Source: Eremothecium cymbalariae DBVPG#7215 (Eukaryota > Ascomycota > Saccharomycetes > Saccharomycetales > Saccharomycetaceae). Taken from it: a stretch of DNA of 64,000 nucleotides. Positions 9,947 through 22,193 of this stretch are shown here, one piece after another; position 1 is the stretch's first letter; each line of letters starts with the position of its first letter. The stretch lies in assembly GCF_000235365.1 (NCBI RefSeq), contig NC_016450.1, positions 1,054,001 to 1,118,000 of the forward strand. The letters run 5' to 3'. A model generated the notes under the pieces. It did not search any database, was not told where the DNA came from, and worked only from the letters and a program-made list of their open reading frames with translations. Both the position numbers and the translations under genes were made by a program.

Positions 9947-10520
9947 ACCGGGATTTTCTTGCCGAAACAACAAAAAACCTGAAAATTTTCCCCTTCGAGA
10001 TAAGTTTTACAAAAAAAGTTTCAGGCGTTTCACAGTTGTTCCAAGAATTGACTATTTTGGACAAAGAGCTATATACAACCACAATTCCTCCCCGTTCCCC
10101 GTCCCCCGTCTACCTTTCCATCTATAGCTAATTCTCAGTGGCCGAGAACTGGAAGGGTGGGAAGCATTCTGATCACAGTTCTATCGAGTTTCGAACATTG
10201 AAATTTCCGATACTAGTGTTAGGTTTGAGGATATTCAACGAGACGTCATATATATATACATAAAAAAGCCAGAAGATACTGCATGAGATGTACCTGGATG
10301 GGTATTAGCAGGGCAAAAACGAGAGACGATAAAGCCGGAATCGATACACTAGCGAAAAATTAGATTCCTGGTGGCATACGCATAGAGAGTTGTACAGCAG
10401 AGGGAGGGAACTAAAACGTTTGCTGCTGTTAGTAGGTTTCAGTAAGATTGAAGCCAGCGGGATCATTGTAATAGGGGCTGAGTATAGGTGTGTTAGTTAG
10501 CGAACGGACAATTAAATTCA

Positions 10521-10540
10521 GGAAGGAAGGAAGGAAGGAA
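10521..10540. repeat. GGAA tetranucleotide repeat
   Basis: Five GGAA units in the DIG1 leader region. Confidence 0.9.
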
Positions 10541-10777
10541 AAAATATTATTGTTGTTAGTATTGTAATTACACAGCGAGAGACACATTGAGGAACGCTAT
10601 TTAGTATAATATTTATTAAGCCTAATTGATCATAGCTGCCAGCGGTCGAACTTATAGTAAGGGACCGTGGAAGACGAAAACGGGAGAAAGTAGTAACATA
10701 AGTTTTCTATTTATCTCATTTGAAGACGGGAACGGTAGGTAGGCAGTAACTTGTACAAGGAAGTTTTAATTTAGATA

Positions 10778-12142
10778 ATGACGAACTCTATGGATGGTGT
10801 TGAGTTGTCCAACGAGCCTCAGGGACTAGGTAATGCGCAGGAGACGGAAAACAGCCTGGGCGCGGGTTCCAAGTTTCAGAGGCTGGGGATTCAGTGTATT
10901 TCTCCTGGGTTGTGTAGTGAGAATATGGACAACAAGATGCTGACCACGATTAGGATTTCTAAGACGATTGCCAGGGAGCAACGGCAGCATATAGAGAAGC
11001 TTGGTGGTGCATCTAATCCAATCGCGACAGCGGACTCTGGTAGTACGTCATCTGGCAACGGTGTCTCCTCTCCTGGTTCAGAAACGTCGCTTGCTGGTAG
11101 TCAGTCCAGTTTACAAGATACACTTGCGAAACCTCGAGGCAAATCATTAAAACGCAGCAAGGTACCATCCCCCTTGAATATTGGCACTGCTAATAATGTC
11201 GCAAGAGGACAACACGTCAACTTTCATCCTACAGGTGTCGAGTCCGCACCCGCGAACATGACAAACTATCGGCAGGCCAATCATCACCAACGTAACCGGG
11301 TACTAAAGCCAAGGGTCCAATACATAGGCAAAAACTCCTCGAGGCAGCAATATTCTCGCAGAGGGTTCCCTGTTCCGATGGGATACCCTTCGGTGTTGCC
11401 AGTTTATTCTTGCGGGCCCCAGTATCAATCCTCCTTGGGACATTCGCAGTCGTTGCTTCATCCTTGCATGCCCATGCTTCACCCTTTAACTGCTTATCCA
11501 AGACTCAATGTGCCGCAGCCTCAACAACAACAGATGTCTTCCCAGACTATACCCTCGCAGCAGGGTCTATCTTATAAGACGCGAACAGGCTCTGATAATA
11601 CGAGTAAGATTCAGGTCGATTTTGAAAACTTCATGGAGGGAAATAAACAAAATCTGGTGGCTACTCGCGATTTTTTTGCAAATAATACCTCTAAATGGGC
11701 TCCCTTAAAGGCACAACCTCTTAGTGCTCAGGAAAACTTCTTTTTCGGGAGACATTCACACAACAAGAGCTCCTCAGATCGCAGCGATAATGACGATGCT
11801 GCCGACAGATCTAAAGACAACTTTATAGACCAAAGTACTGCGTCATCAGCTACAGCTACCGGATCAGATTCTTGTGCCCCAGAGAATAGTAATACCAGTG
11901 AATGCCAGGCAATGTCGAACTCTATGCCCATCCCACCCAGAGTTACCTCCGCGTCATTAAATCCACTTCCAGGATTCGCCTCCAATCTGCCCACCTGTGA
12001 ACGTATCAGAGGAGAAATCACTATCCTGGAGGATACATTTGCATTCGAGTTCTCTACTACTAAGGACAAGATAGACAAGAGAATGTTCATGAGCATTTGT
12101 GATAAAGTCTGGGACGAATCAAAAAAACTCAATTCTAGTTAG
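10778..12142 (+). CDS. DIG1: Dig1/Dig2-type repressor of Ste12
   Basis: This 454-residue low-complexity protein is rich in Ser, Asn and Gln. Two blocks identify it: KSLKRSKVPSPLN near residue 127, matching the KSLKRGRVPAPLN block of S. cerevisiae Dig1, and the C-terminal FAFEFSTTKDKIDKRMFMSI region followed by CDKVWDESKKL, the conserved Dig1/Dig2 tail. Dig1 and Dig2 bind Ste12 and Tec1 and hold mating and filamentation genes off until Fus3 or Kss1 phosphorylates them. A single gene is expected here because DIG1 (YPL049C) and DIG2 (YDR480W) are duplicates from the genome duplication. The neighbours MNN9 (YPL050C) and PHO8 (YDR481C) are the partners of the two copies. Confidence 0.93.
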   Translation: MTNSMDGVELSNEPQGLGNAQETENSLGAGSKFQRLGIQCISPGLCSENMDNKMLTTIRISKTIAREQRQHIEKLGGASNPIATADSGSTSSGNGVSSPGSETSLAGSQSSLQDTLAKPRGKSLKRSKVPSPLNIGTANNVARGQHVNFHPTGVESAPANMTNYRQANHHQRNRVLKPRVQYIGKNSSRQQYSRRGFPVPMGYPSVLPVYSCGPQYQSSLGHSQSLLHPCMPMLHPLTAYPRLNVPQPQQQQMSSQTIPSQQGLSYKTRTGSDNTSKIQVDFENFMEGNKQNLVATRDFFANNTSKWAPLKAQPLSAQENFFFGRHSHNKSSSDRSDNDDAADRSKDNFIDQSTASSATATGSDSCAPENSNTSECQAMSNSMPIPPRVTSASLNPLPGFASNLPTCERIRGEITILEDTFAFEFSTTKDKIDKRMFMSICDKVWDESKKLNSS

Positions 12143-14097
<1,955 letters not shown>

Positions 14098-14368
14098 AAT
14101 TCTAATTGCATATTCTGTTCCTTCCTCCGCCACCCCTCAGAAATTTCGTAATCCTAAACATCGTTTTTGATAAAACATAAGCAACTTATCACACAAAGAA
14201 CCTTTCGTTGTGTTATGTAAGAGTAAATACTAGCAACATTTGATATTTTAAATAAAGTAGGTTAAAAGTAAAAAACTGCCTGAATATTTTGATTATATCA
14301 TCACCACCGACCAAGTTACAAAAAAATAGCATTTCCTTATCGGTTAGTGTACACAGCAGTCATAAACT

Positions 14369-15994
14369 TCAGTTTCCTTTATCAGGTGAGTGTTTTGTGT
14401 CCTTAAGCATATCTGTAACTGCTGCCACATCCAAGGATAGGTAATCTATGACAAATTGGCCTATATCAGTATTCTCACGATTACCAGACAAGTTCTTACG
14501 AATTAGATGTTTGGCAGACATTTTGTTAGCATATGCATAAACATTAACGTCCACACCACTATGACCGTGGGTACTCCACCCAATATACGCGCGGACAGAT
14601 ACAATCAAGCCCAATTCATTAACAAGCTGCGCAAAGTCATCTAACCCCACGATTAGGTTAACATCTGAGTCCGCAACATCGCGAATCCCAAGACCATCTT
14701 TGAAAACCGTCTCCCTAACAAATTCCCTCAATTGGGCAGGGTCAGCATTGGATTCCTTAAAACTCATAATTTCCTTTCCAAAATAGTCGCATGAGTGCTT
14801 CATGCGACTCAATACTTCTGGATCCCAGTAGTATTGTATTTCATTTTGGTCTAGCTGTCTTCCAACGGAGAGACCGCCAGTCTCATGATCTGAAGTAGAG
14901 ATTATCAATGTTTCAACGTTGGAATTCTTAGCGTGAGCCACAGTCCATTGAAAGGCATCATCAAAACCCATAACCTCCCTAGCCTGGGTCCCTGGATCGT
15001 TCGTATGACCTGCATGATCGATTCTGGAGGCCTCCACCAGCAAAAAGAAACCCTTATCTGAGTCCTTTGTAGCCTCTGTCAAAGCCCTCACTGCTGTCTT
15101 AACTTGCTCTGTGAAACTGGGCCAATCTTGTCTCTCTGCATCCCTATCTATAGAATATGGTAAGTCTTCATGAGCCAACAAAGCCAACAATGGAAGACTA
15201 ACGTTTTTACCGCCCTGTAACTCCCGGAATTGTGCAGTGTCGCCGACGTACTGCCAGCCGTTAACAACTGCCTCTTCTATTAAATCGCGCTCATCCCGAC
15301 GTGCTCCGTATTCCCCTCCATATTTCCTCTCATTACTACCAAAAAAGAATTTTCTACCACCACCGATTATCAAATCCACCACACGTCCAAGAGGATACCC
15401 CCCCAATTGCTGCTCTGCAATAAGTTCCTCCTGTCCCCGATTATCCACATGGGCAGAATACGCCCCCGGAGTTGCATCTGTGATCCTAGTAGTCACCACC
15501 ATCCCCGTCATGTACCCTTGCAGCTTCGCTGCCTCCAAAACCGTACCACACGGCTGCTGCGCTGCATCCACACCCACCGCCCCGTTATACGTCTTCAAGC
15601 CACACGAAAACGCCGTGGCACCCGCCGCTGAATCTGTGATATACGAAGACGACGAACGCGTCCGCGAAGTCCCTACCAAATAACTGTTTACGCCAAGCCC
15701 GCTGAAATACATCTCTGTTGTATCATTCTTCTCATTCTGCAAGAACCCTCTTGTCAACGTCAATGAAGCCGGCCCCATACCGTCTGTAACAAAAAATATT
15801 ACGTTTCTTTTCGATCCAGCCTCTTGATATCTTCCCATAAAGTCATAGTCAAACGCAAACCAGAAAACACAGCGCAACACAATGCAGAACACCACCCACT
15901 TCATGGCCACAAGCCACCGCTTGCGAGCCTTCTTTGGAACCAGCGAATTGGCCTCTATATCCGCAACATAATAATCATTACCCTTTTCCAACAT
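14369..15994 (-). CDS. PHO8: Vacuolar repressible alkaline phosphatase
   Basis: From the first ATG at 15994 the protein has 541 residues (S. cerevisiae 566). A cytosolic tail is followed by a signal anchor at about residues 27-49. The alkaline phosphatase domain shows all key motifs: VTDGMGPAS (metal Asp about 71), TDSAAGATAFS (nucleophile Ser about 122), SRIDHAGHTNDP, STSDHETGG and GWSTHGHSGVDVN for metal ligands. The enzyme hydrolyses phosphate esters in the vacuole and is delivered by the AP-3 pathway. The C-terminus ends soon after DTKHSPDKGN, about 20 residues shorter than in S. cerevisiae. An E-box in the promoter fits Pho4 control. Confidence 0.96.
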   Translation of the reverse strand: MLEKGNDYYVADIEANSLVPKKARKRWLVAMKWVVFCIVLRCVFWFAFDYDFMGRYQEAGSKRNVIFFVTDGMGPASLTLTRGFLQNEKNDTTEMYFSGLGVNSYLVGTSRTRSSSSYITDSAAGATAFSCGLKTYNGAVGVDAAQQPCGTVLEAAKLQGYMTGMVVTTRITDATPGAYSAHVDNRGQEELIAEQQLGGYPLGRVVDLIIGGGRKFFFGSNERKYGGEYGARRDERDLIEEAVVNGWQYVGDTAQFRELQGGKNVSLPLLALLAHEDLPYSIDRDAERQDWPSFTEQVKTAVRALTEATKDSDKGFFLLVEASRIDHAGHTNDPGTQAREVMGFDDAFQWTVAHAKNSNVETLIISTSDHETGGLSVGRQLDQNEIQYYWDPEVLSRMKHSCDYFGKEIMSFKESNADPAQLREFVRETVFKDGLGIRDVADSDVNLIVGLDDFAQLVNELGLIVSVRAYIGWSTHGHSGVDVNVYAYANKMSAKHLIRKNLSGNRENTDIGQFVIDYLSLDVAAVTDMLKDTKHSPDKGN

Positions 15995-16358
15995 CTTTCG
16001 CCCTTGATCCTTCGCCCTTAATCCTTGACAATCGGCTCTCCTTAAAATAACACCAGTCCACAACCAGGCTCACGAGGCAGCGTTATATAGAGAATCAGAT
16101 AGATTAATATAATCCCGCTATCCGATGTGTATGACGGTTATAGTGCGGTGATGATAAGATAATGAAAAACAATGTAAAACACCTTTTCAGCTTTTTAAAT
16201 AATGCGCAGAAAAAGGAAAGTCTTTATTGGATAGGGTTTTAGGGTAACGATATTAATAATTAAATCAAACGATTGTAACAATTTAATCGCCCAGAATTCC
16301 GGTGTTGCTCGAGCACCGAGATGCAGCAGCAGCCAGGGGGTGGGGGGGCAACGGGGGG

Positions 16359-16364
16359 CACGTG
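16359..16364. promoter_or_regulatory. CACGTG site in the PHO8 promoter
   Basis: CACGTG lies about 370 bp upstream of the PHO8 ATG at 15994. PHO8 in S. cerevisiae is induced under phosphate starvation by Pho4 binding CACGTG, so this is a candidate Pho4 (or Cbf1) site. The base after the core on the PHO8 strand is C, not the preferred GG. Confidence 0.5.
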
Positions 16365-16406
16365 CGAAACGCATCCACCCTCCTGCTCGAGCAACAATGC
16401 GCTTAG

Positions 16407-16414
16407 CCGGGTAA
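16407..16414 (+). promoter_or_regulatory. Reb1-type site (CCGGGTAA)
   Basis: An exact match to the Reb1 core CGGGTAA in a nucleosome-depleting context, between PHO8 and ARL3. Confidence 0.5.
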
Positions 16415-16804
16415 CCCACAAAGCTAATTTCTCGAGCGAAACCCGCTTGCATCACTAACAGCAACGGCCAGCCGCATCCAAGCACAGGCTGGGCATCTGT
16501 ATCTGTCAGGACTTTTTATACTGCCTGGTAGGCTGCTCAGAGGCAGAGGGAACTTTCGCCAGCAGAGATGTCGTCACGTAGGGGGTTGCGTTGATTGCGT
16601 AATCGGGAGTGTGATGCCAGTGGTGCAACGGCAGGCATTTACTGTGTTGCGCACGGCCAGCTGCGGTTCGTAGATCATTGATATTTCGCAGGATTACCGG
16701 TTCTGCGCGGATCGAAGGAGCACGCTGGGCGCCCGCGTGTAAGACACAGCATCTCAGCACGACACGTGTAAGATGATAGCGTGTTTCGCCTGCCCAGAGC
16801 GTGT

Positions 16805-16812
16805 CCGGGTAA
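16805..16812 (+). promoter_or_regulatory. Second Reb1-type site (CCGGGTAA)
   Basis: An exact CGGGTAA core, about 260 bp downstream of the ARL3 stop. Reb1 can act in promoters and as a roadblock terminator; position fits either PHO8 activation or ARL3 transcript termination. Confidence 0.45.
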
Positions 16813-17071
16813 CCGCGCGGCGTAGTGCATGCTCCGCAGGGAAATATTTCGGCGGTTTCCTCGAGTCACCCTCAGCCAGAGCTGGCACTGTCGTCTGTGG
16901 ATACGGGACAAAAAACGGCTCGTTAAACTTTAACGATATATAATAAGCTGGGGTGCAACAACAGACGCATGGTTGGCTCTTGTGTGCTTTGGAAATGCAT
17001 AGAAGCTGCTGCCGGCACCACGCCGCCGCTCTCTGTTTTCGCGTGTGCAAGTACAAAAACTAAATAAAACC

Positions 17072-17668
17072 CTACTTATAAAGCGGAGGCCTCGACTGCC
17101 TGTTGCGCTTCAACCGTACCAGCAACCACTCCGCAGCACTCTGAATCCCCTCACCCGTCAACGCACTTATGGGCAGCACCCTGCTGTCCCGGGCGTCCAG
17201 GTGCATGGCCAACTTGTTGAACACCTGCTTGATGTCATGCAGCTCCATCTTATCCTGCCGGTCCTGTTTGTTCGCCAGCATGAGAATCGGGATCCCTTCC
17301 ACGCCGTCGTCTGTGATGATCGACTGTAACGAATCACAGCACTCTTGTAACCGATCACGATCCGTACTATCAATGATGAATATGATCCCATGCGACTGGA
17401 TGTAGTACTCCGACCACATCGCGCGAAGCGCTTCTTGGCCCCCTACGTCCCAAAACTTTAAAAGAGTCATTTTATCCATCGGAACGGTCGCCACATTCTG
17501 GCCCACTGTCGGCACGATCGTGTCCAGCGGCTTCGAGTAGAGATGATACAGCGACTTGAGCTGCTCCAAGAACGTCGTCTTTCCTGCGTTGTCCAGACCC
17601 AGTATGAGCACAGAGTACTGTTCTTTCTTGTTCCAACTACGATACAATCCTTGTGCTAAGTGGAACAT
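17072..17668 (-). CDS. ARL3: Arl3, ARF-like GTPase of the Golgi
   Basis: The 198 residues equal the S. cerevisiae length. The start MFHLAQGLYRSWNKKEQYSV matches Arl3. Nucleotide-binding motifs are GLDNAGKT (residues 24-31), the switch II DVGGQE (74-79), NKQD, and the terminal RNRQSRPPLYK. Residue 2 is Phe, not Gly, so the protein cannot be N-myristoylated. In S. cerevisiae the Met-Phe start is acetylated by NatC and recognised by Sys1 at the trans-Golgi, where Arl3 recruits Arl1 and golgins. The codon bias is GC-leaning relative to the neighbours. Confidence 0.97.
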   Translation of the reverse strand: MFHLAQGLYRSWNKKEQYSVLILGLDNAGKTTFLEQLKSLYHLYSKPLDTIVPTVGQNVATVPMDKMTLLKFWDVGGQEALRAMWSEYYIQSHGIIFIIDSTDRDRLQECCDSLQSIITDDGVEGIPILMLANKQDRQDKMELHDIKQVFNKLAMHLDARDSRVLPISALTGEGIQSAAEWLLVRLKRNRQSRPPLYK

Positions 17669-17757
17669 CCGTGCTGTGCTGTGCGTGCTGTGTGAGTCCA
17701 GCTACTAGTAATCATTGCCTGGACCTAACAGGCCTGCCACCAAATAGTACAGCGTAG

Positions 17758-17804
17758 GCAGCAGCGCTGCTGCTTGCCGGGAGGGACGGCGCGCCGTCCC
17801 TCCC
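17758..17804. repeat. Tandem pair of perfect palindromes upstream of ARL3
   Basis: A 16-bp perfect palindrome (17758-17773, GCAGCAGCGCTGCTGC) is followed after five bases by a 26-bp perfect palindrome with no spacer (17779-17804, centred on GGCGCGCC with GGGAGGGAC arms). They lie 90-137 bp upstream of the ARL3 ATG. Confidence 0.92.
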
Positions 17805-18025
17805 ACATTAGCGGTCACGAGACCCACGTACAAAACGACGCACCACACCCACCACCGCGCTCCCCCCAGGATAACCGCGTTTCCAAGTTAAAAATTAAAA
17901 CTGTTATATTGGGTGCGAGCCACTGGGTGGGGGGATTTTCGAACTAATTACGGAATGCAATGGAAAGAAGGGGCAGACAGCTCCGCCAACATTCCTATCC
18001 GCAGATTCCTAGGTGAAAAAGAGGA

Positions 18026-18049
18026 CATACCGCTGAGCTCGGCGGTATG
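18026..18049. repeat. 8-bp inverted repeat
   Basis: CATACCGC and GCGGTATG flank TGAGCTCG, itself near-palindromic. It belongs to the GC-rich palindromic part of the ARL3 upstream region. Confidence 0.75.
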
Positions 18050-18348
18050 CTGTGCACGCAGGCTGAAAAACATGAGAGAGCAGCTACAGCTCCCGCATTA
18101 CGTCTCGTAGTTCGTCCACTGCACATACTGGTTCTCCCCTAAAGGCGAGCCAGCCAAGCGGCCGCTGCGAGACACAAAAAAATATGACAGATCCCTCGGA
18201 AGAAAAAAAGATCTGATGTCTTGACCGGGAGAGCGCGCAAGGCGGATAAGGCAAAGAAAAAGACGTAGATGGACATAAATATATGCTGGGGCATAGGGAA
18301 CACAGACATTTCCGAGCACGTGTAAAAATGCTGCAAACAAAACAAAAA

Positions 18349-18370
18349 CGGCGGCGCGCGCGCGCCGCCG
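18349..18370. repeat. 22-bp GC-only palindrome
   Basis: A perfect palindrome built only from G and C, alternating CG in the centre, in an AT-rich surrounding with A-rich flanks. It is capable of cruciform or Z-DNA formation. Confidence 0.9.
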
Positions 18371-19284
18371 CCGCCGCAGTACGAACTTACCGGTTCACAA
18401 TAATAGGAGGCAAAAAACCGGTGCTGAGCGCAGGGCGAGGTATGCAGAAAGGAAAAACAAAGCACAGACAAGGACGACAAAAAATGTAGAAAGGAGGGGA
18501 AGCGCTCAGACGATAAGTAGAAAAACGCATACCCACACAGAAGACACAAGAGAAGAGTGCAGCCAGAACAAAAAAGGACTTCGGCTGTTAGGGAACCATA
18601 TACAGGAAAAAACAAAAAAAGGACACAGACGAAAACGACGCACAATTCATTCTCATTACAGAAAAGCCAAGACACGGCTATTATTCCTATAACCAGAAGG
18701 GGTCATTTTTGTTGTGTGATCCGCATGCAGCGGTGGTGCTTCGAATAAGAATGCGGATAGCGATATAAAAGATACTTGGTACTATATTTAATTTTGATGC
18801 GGACATTTAGGGATCGCACTGCTGGGTCTGTGGGGCGCGGGGGTCGCGTAGGTAGTACGTCTTGGTCTTCTAGTTGCGTGGTGTTCGCACAGTGATTACA
18901 GGATAATGGGAGGCAAGGCCGGTAGCGAGATAATCGCGGATGGGTTTTTTTTCTTCTGCGGTGGTGGTTGCAAGATTTGTCTATGTTCTAGGGTGGCAGT
19001 GGTGGGATAGTGTTCGCACAGATTGTCCAAAGTTACCCCGCCCCCTTATCTTGCGCCTGTTCTTCTGCTTGCGGAGGTGACTTGGTTTGTTTTTTGCAGC
19101 AGGGTAGAGGTCAAAAACAGGTGACTTGACATAAAGGGGAACAGAAGCGGAGGGAACAGAAAGTGGAAAAAACCACAGATGCGAGGGATTTGAGACACGC
19201 ACAACAGACACAGGGAAAAAAGAGAAGATCGCTTTTCATTCTTGGTGGTTGTTTTAGAGGTGCAATTATGAATCGGCCGTAGTG

Positions 19285-19305
19285 GTTGTTGTTGTTGTTG
19301 TTGTT
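19285..19305 (+). repeat. GTT trinucleotide repeat
   Basis: Seven GTT units followed by an A-run in the orphan-gene leader. Confidence 0.9.
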
Positions 19306-19473
19306 TAAAAAAAAAAGCGGATGCACGTCATCGGCCACCGCTTGGTATATTCCGTCTGCCGTATTTCTTTTTGTCAGTTTTTTATAGTTTTTAGGAATTC
19401 CATTACTGTTTTGGTAATGAATCACCCACCGAGATCACTGGCGAAGAAGGGACCGCACATCTCCCTGTGCAGC

Positions 19474-19492
19474 GCAGCGCCTGTGGCGCTGC
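19474..19492. repeat. 8-bp GC-rich hairpin
   Basis: GCAGCGCC pairs with GGCGCTGC across TGT. Confidence 0.75.
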
Positions 19493-20290
19493 TGCAGCTT
19501 TGTTTTGTCGTATTTGGTGTTTTTTATATTGTCTCTGTTTTCGTTTTCGTTTTTTCCGGCTGGCAGTTTTGACCAGTTGTCCTTGTCCTTTCTTGTCCTT
19601 GACGTGCGTGTGATTCAGATTTGCCTAGGTATCGTCGTCGGCGCTGTCATTAGTTTTTTCCCAAATCCAAATCGATTCTTCAGTAATGTATGATGTTCTT
19701 CTCTCTCCTGTAGGCAGAAGGAGGGAAAAATCCGTTTTTGGGCCTAGTAGACATAGCAGGTCCCCAAGAGTCTGGACTGCGTGTGGGAGGTTTTAAGTCT
19801 GTTTCCTTTTCTTCCGGTTCTCGGGTTGCATCTGAATTGTGATGTGCACATCCCGATTCATTGCCACATGCGCAGACATAGACAGTGTGTATGATTCTGG
19901 AGGGAGGGGAGTTAGAGGAGGAGCAGGAGGAGGAGGGGGGGCCTGAAGTGCAGGGCCCTCTCTTGACGTCTATGTAGACTATTCCCTATGACCAGCAACG
20001 CCCGCTCTTTTTGTGGAATATTTCAACGTATTTCCTGTTGGAAGTATTGTACGCAGTGTGGATTCCTATTGTTCATTGTGTTTCGGCCGCAAGTGCGCTC
20101 GCATCCTGCATATGACATGCGCAGCCATATATTTGGATCGGGTTCTTCCTGTCCATCTCTGCTGGCAGCGGGGACAGACAAAAGGCGGGAGGCAGGGAGG
20201 CAGGGAGGGTAGTGCAGAATGGCGGTGGGATTGGGAAATTAGCTCTGCGAATCTCGATGGAGGAGCATAATAGCGAGAAAAGCCTGCAAA

Positions 20291-20330
20291 ACAAGATAAA
20301 ACAAGATAAAACAATAGAAAACAATAGAAA
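20291..20330 (+). repeat. Period-10 tandem repeat
   Basis: Four ten-base units: ACAAGATAAA twice, then ACAATAGAAA twice. A degenerate fifth follows. Confidence 0.85.
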
Positions 20331-21371
20331 ACAGAAACAACAAAAAATGCCAAAACCAAAACCAAAAAAGTAAGGAGAGAGACAGCAGGAAGGCCTCGTC
20401 TTCCCATATGCAGCTTTGTGTATGCGTCTGAGTCGTTTTCGCCATTTTTCAGAATTTGTTTTTCGTGCAGTTTTGAGTTACTTTACATTTAGCCTGTCTG
20501 TTGAGAAAAAGTTTAATTTAGACACAATTCTTACGTAGCACATCATAATCAGCTAATTCCGTTTTATTTCTATTAGAAATCAATGGGTCGGTTTTCAACT
20601 CATGCAACGGCAGCGACTGAGGTGCATAGTGCGCGGGCATGTAGTGTTAGTGGTGGATTTGCTTGTTTACCTGTCTACTTTAGTGGCTTTGTAAATAAAC
20701 AATTCTTTCGTCCCATAAAGATGTCATTATTAGTTCATCTTTGGAGGGTTATGTACATACATAATCTATGTGCATATATATATAGAGAGAGACAGACCTA
20801 AAAAGAATAAAATTTTGGAATGTTGGTGTATATATGTGTATGATATATATATTTATATATATATATATGCTTGTTGAGGGAGAGGGATATTTCACAGTCA
20901 GTGGTTTTTATTTTATTTAATTTTTATTCTAGTTTTTCCTTTTTGGAGAGGGGAGGATAGAGAGAGATAGAGATAGAGAATTATATAGTTGATGAATTTT
21001 GCAGGTCTATTAGGGTCCGGATCTTAAACGTTTGTTCATCAAGAGGGTCTCTAGCTGTTTTTGATAATTTAATAATAAACTAATATTTTCGAGAGAGGGA
21101 GAGTGAAAAAAATAGAGGTATAAAAAAGGAGGTCTGATCTTAATCCAACGTTCTATATATATATTTCCAATTCTTGTTCGGCGGATCGTTTACTGTTATT
21201 AAGAGAGTCAAGAGAAAAACGTTGAGGAAGTTTTAAACGTTTTATTATTGTTAGTGTATTTTGTTTTATTATTTTTTGATTGCCGTTATTTTGCCAGGCT
21301 ATTGAAATTTGTTTCTCGTGCTATTCGTATCTCTGCCGTTGTTTCCTATCAATTTGTCTCAATCACACTTT

Positions 21372-22193
21372 ATGTCTGTTATTACTGTCGCTGTTCCTGC
21401 TCCCGTTACTACGCCCACTGTATCTGTTCATAGCCACACGCACAATAGCCGTCAGCATAAATCTGAAGCCATGTACGTCCAATATAAGAGAATAGCGATT
21501 TCGGAGTTGTTGAACAACGAGTCTACCATTACAAAGGCCAAGATAGCGGAGGCGAGTCGAGCACCGCAACCGTCAGCGATTCTCACAGCGGGTCTATCTA
21601 CACCAGTGACGTCCGTGTCTTCGCCTTCCTCAACCGCTTCCACTAGTACACCTCATTTTTATATCCCCCCAAGGACAGCCACGCCCAGTCCCAATTCTAT
21701 TATGAAACGGTCTCAAGGAAGACCAATTACTCAAAAGCTCGTGGGGAAGTTTACGATATACGATTGTAAAGAGGATCTGATTTTAGACCTGATAAGAACT
21801 GAATGCCTACAATTGCTGCAGGGGCCCTCGGTGCCGATAGTGAAGAGACCTAACATGTCGTGTTTGCAGAAGATCATCGATTTGAAAGAGCCAAGTATAT
21901 ACGATCAACTCAAGACTCAGTTCCAAACCAATGATACATTACAGTTCATCAAACTAATCAGGGACCACAAGGGAAAGTTGCTGCGCCTGGAAACTGTGCC
22001 CTGCAACGAATCGCAGATTAATATTGACTTTATTAAAAGAAACGTCTGTTATCCCAGGTACAAGTCGAACATGAAATTTTACTTGATCAGGAGTGATTCT
22101 CTACAAAAGAAGTTTATTTATTATCATGATAGAATCACTTTTGAGCGAGAGAGGCATCTCATAGATTCGAACATTGAGGTTTGGGTTAGGTAA
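21372..22193 (+). CDS. Unrecognised Ser/Thr/Pro-rich protein with a folded C-terminal half
   Basis: The protein has 273 residues from the first ATG at 21372. I do not recognise it. The first 120 residues are low-complexity (Ser, Thr, Pro, Val), with an ISELLNNES motif at about 42-50 as seen in some yeast transcription regulators. From about residue 125 the composition becomes that of a globular domain: KLVGKFTIYDCKEDLILDLI, LQFIKLIRDHKGKLLRLETV, and a charged end RITFERERHLIDSN followed by IEVWVR. There is no signal peptide, membrane segment or zinc motif. It lies between ARL3 and CWC21, where S. cerevisiae has no gene, after a 3.7-kb upstream region typical of highly regulated genes. The biased composition and intact frame support a real gene. 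Confidence 0.7.
   Translation: MSVITVAVPAPVTTPTVSVHSHTHNSRQHKSEAMYVQYKRIAISELLNNESTITKAKIAEASRAPQPSAILTAGLSTPVTSVSSPSSTASTSTPHFYIPPRTATPSPNSIMKRSQGRPITQKLVGKFTIYDCKEDLILDLIRTECLQLLQGPSVPIVKRPNMSCLQKIIDLKEPSIYDQLKTQFQTNDTLQFIKLIRDHKGKLLRLETVPCNESQINIDFIKRNVCYPRYKSNMKFYLIRSDSLQKKFIYYHDRITFERERHLIDSNIEVWVR

Larger units (their letters stand above)
8188..10777. other. 2.6-kb CAM1-DIG1 divergent spacer
   Basis: A long region between divergent genes. It contains the hairpin at 9163-9188, an E-box at 9941-9946, a GGAA repeat at 10521-10540 and pyrimidine-rich stretches. A 117-codon open frame on the minus strand (8778-9131) begins with ATG, but I recognise nothing in it and do not call it. The length suggests an extended DIG1 promoter or a non-coding transcript. 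Confidence 0.45.
15995..17071. other. PHO8 promoter / ARL3 3' spacer
   Basis: About 1.1 kb, distinctly GC-rich from roughly 16.3 to 17.0 kb. It contains two Reb1-like sites, a CACGTG E-box at 16359, a second at about 16762, and an inverted pair of 12-base segments containing TGCTCGAGCA (16304-16315 and 16384-16395). No gene is visible. Confidence 0.5.
17669..21371. other. 3.7-kb spacer upstream of the orphan gene
   Basis: The largest gene-free stretch in the window. The first 700 bp are GC-rich with several palindromes; later parts are strongly strand-asymmetric, with A/G-rich stretches, GTT and AT repeats, a period-10 tandem repeat and many homopurine tracts (around 19896-19940 and 20171-20206). 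Long open frames on the minus strand near 18.1-18.7 kb and 20.1-20.4 kb are low-complexity by-products of this asymmetry. It could be a long promoter or encode a non-coding RNA. Confidence 0.5.

Noticed and set aside
18139..18675. 178-codon minus-strand frame rich in Phe, Cys and Leu
   Set aside because: It starts at a GTG, is low-complexity and results from the A/G-rich plus strand; no ATG gives a sensible protein.
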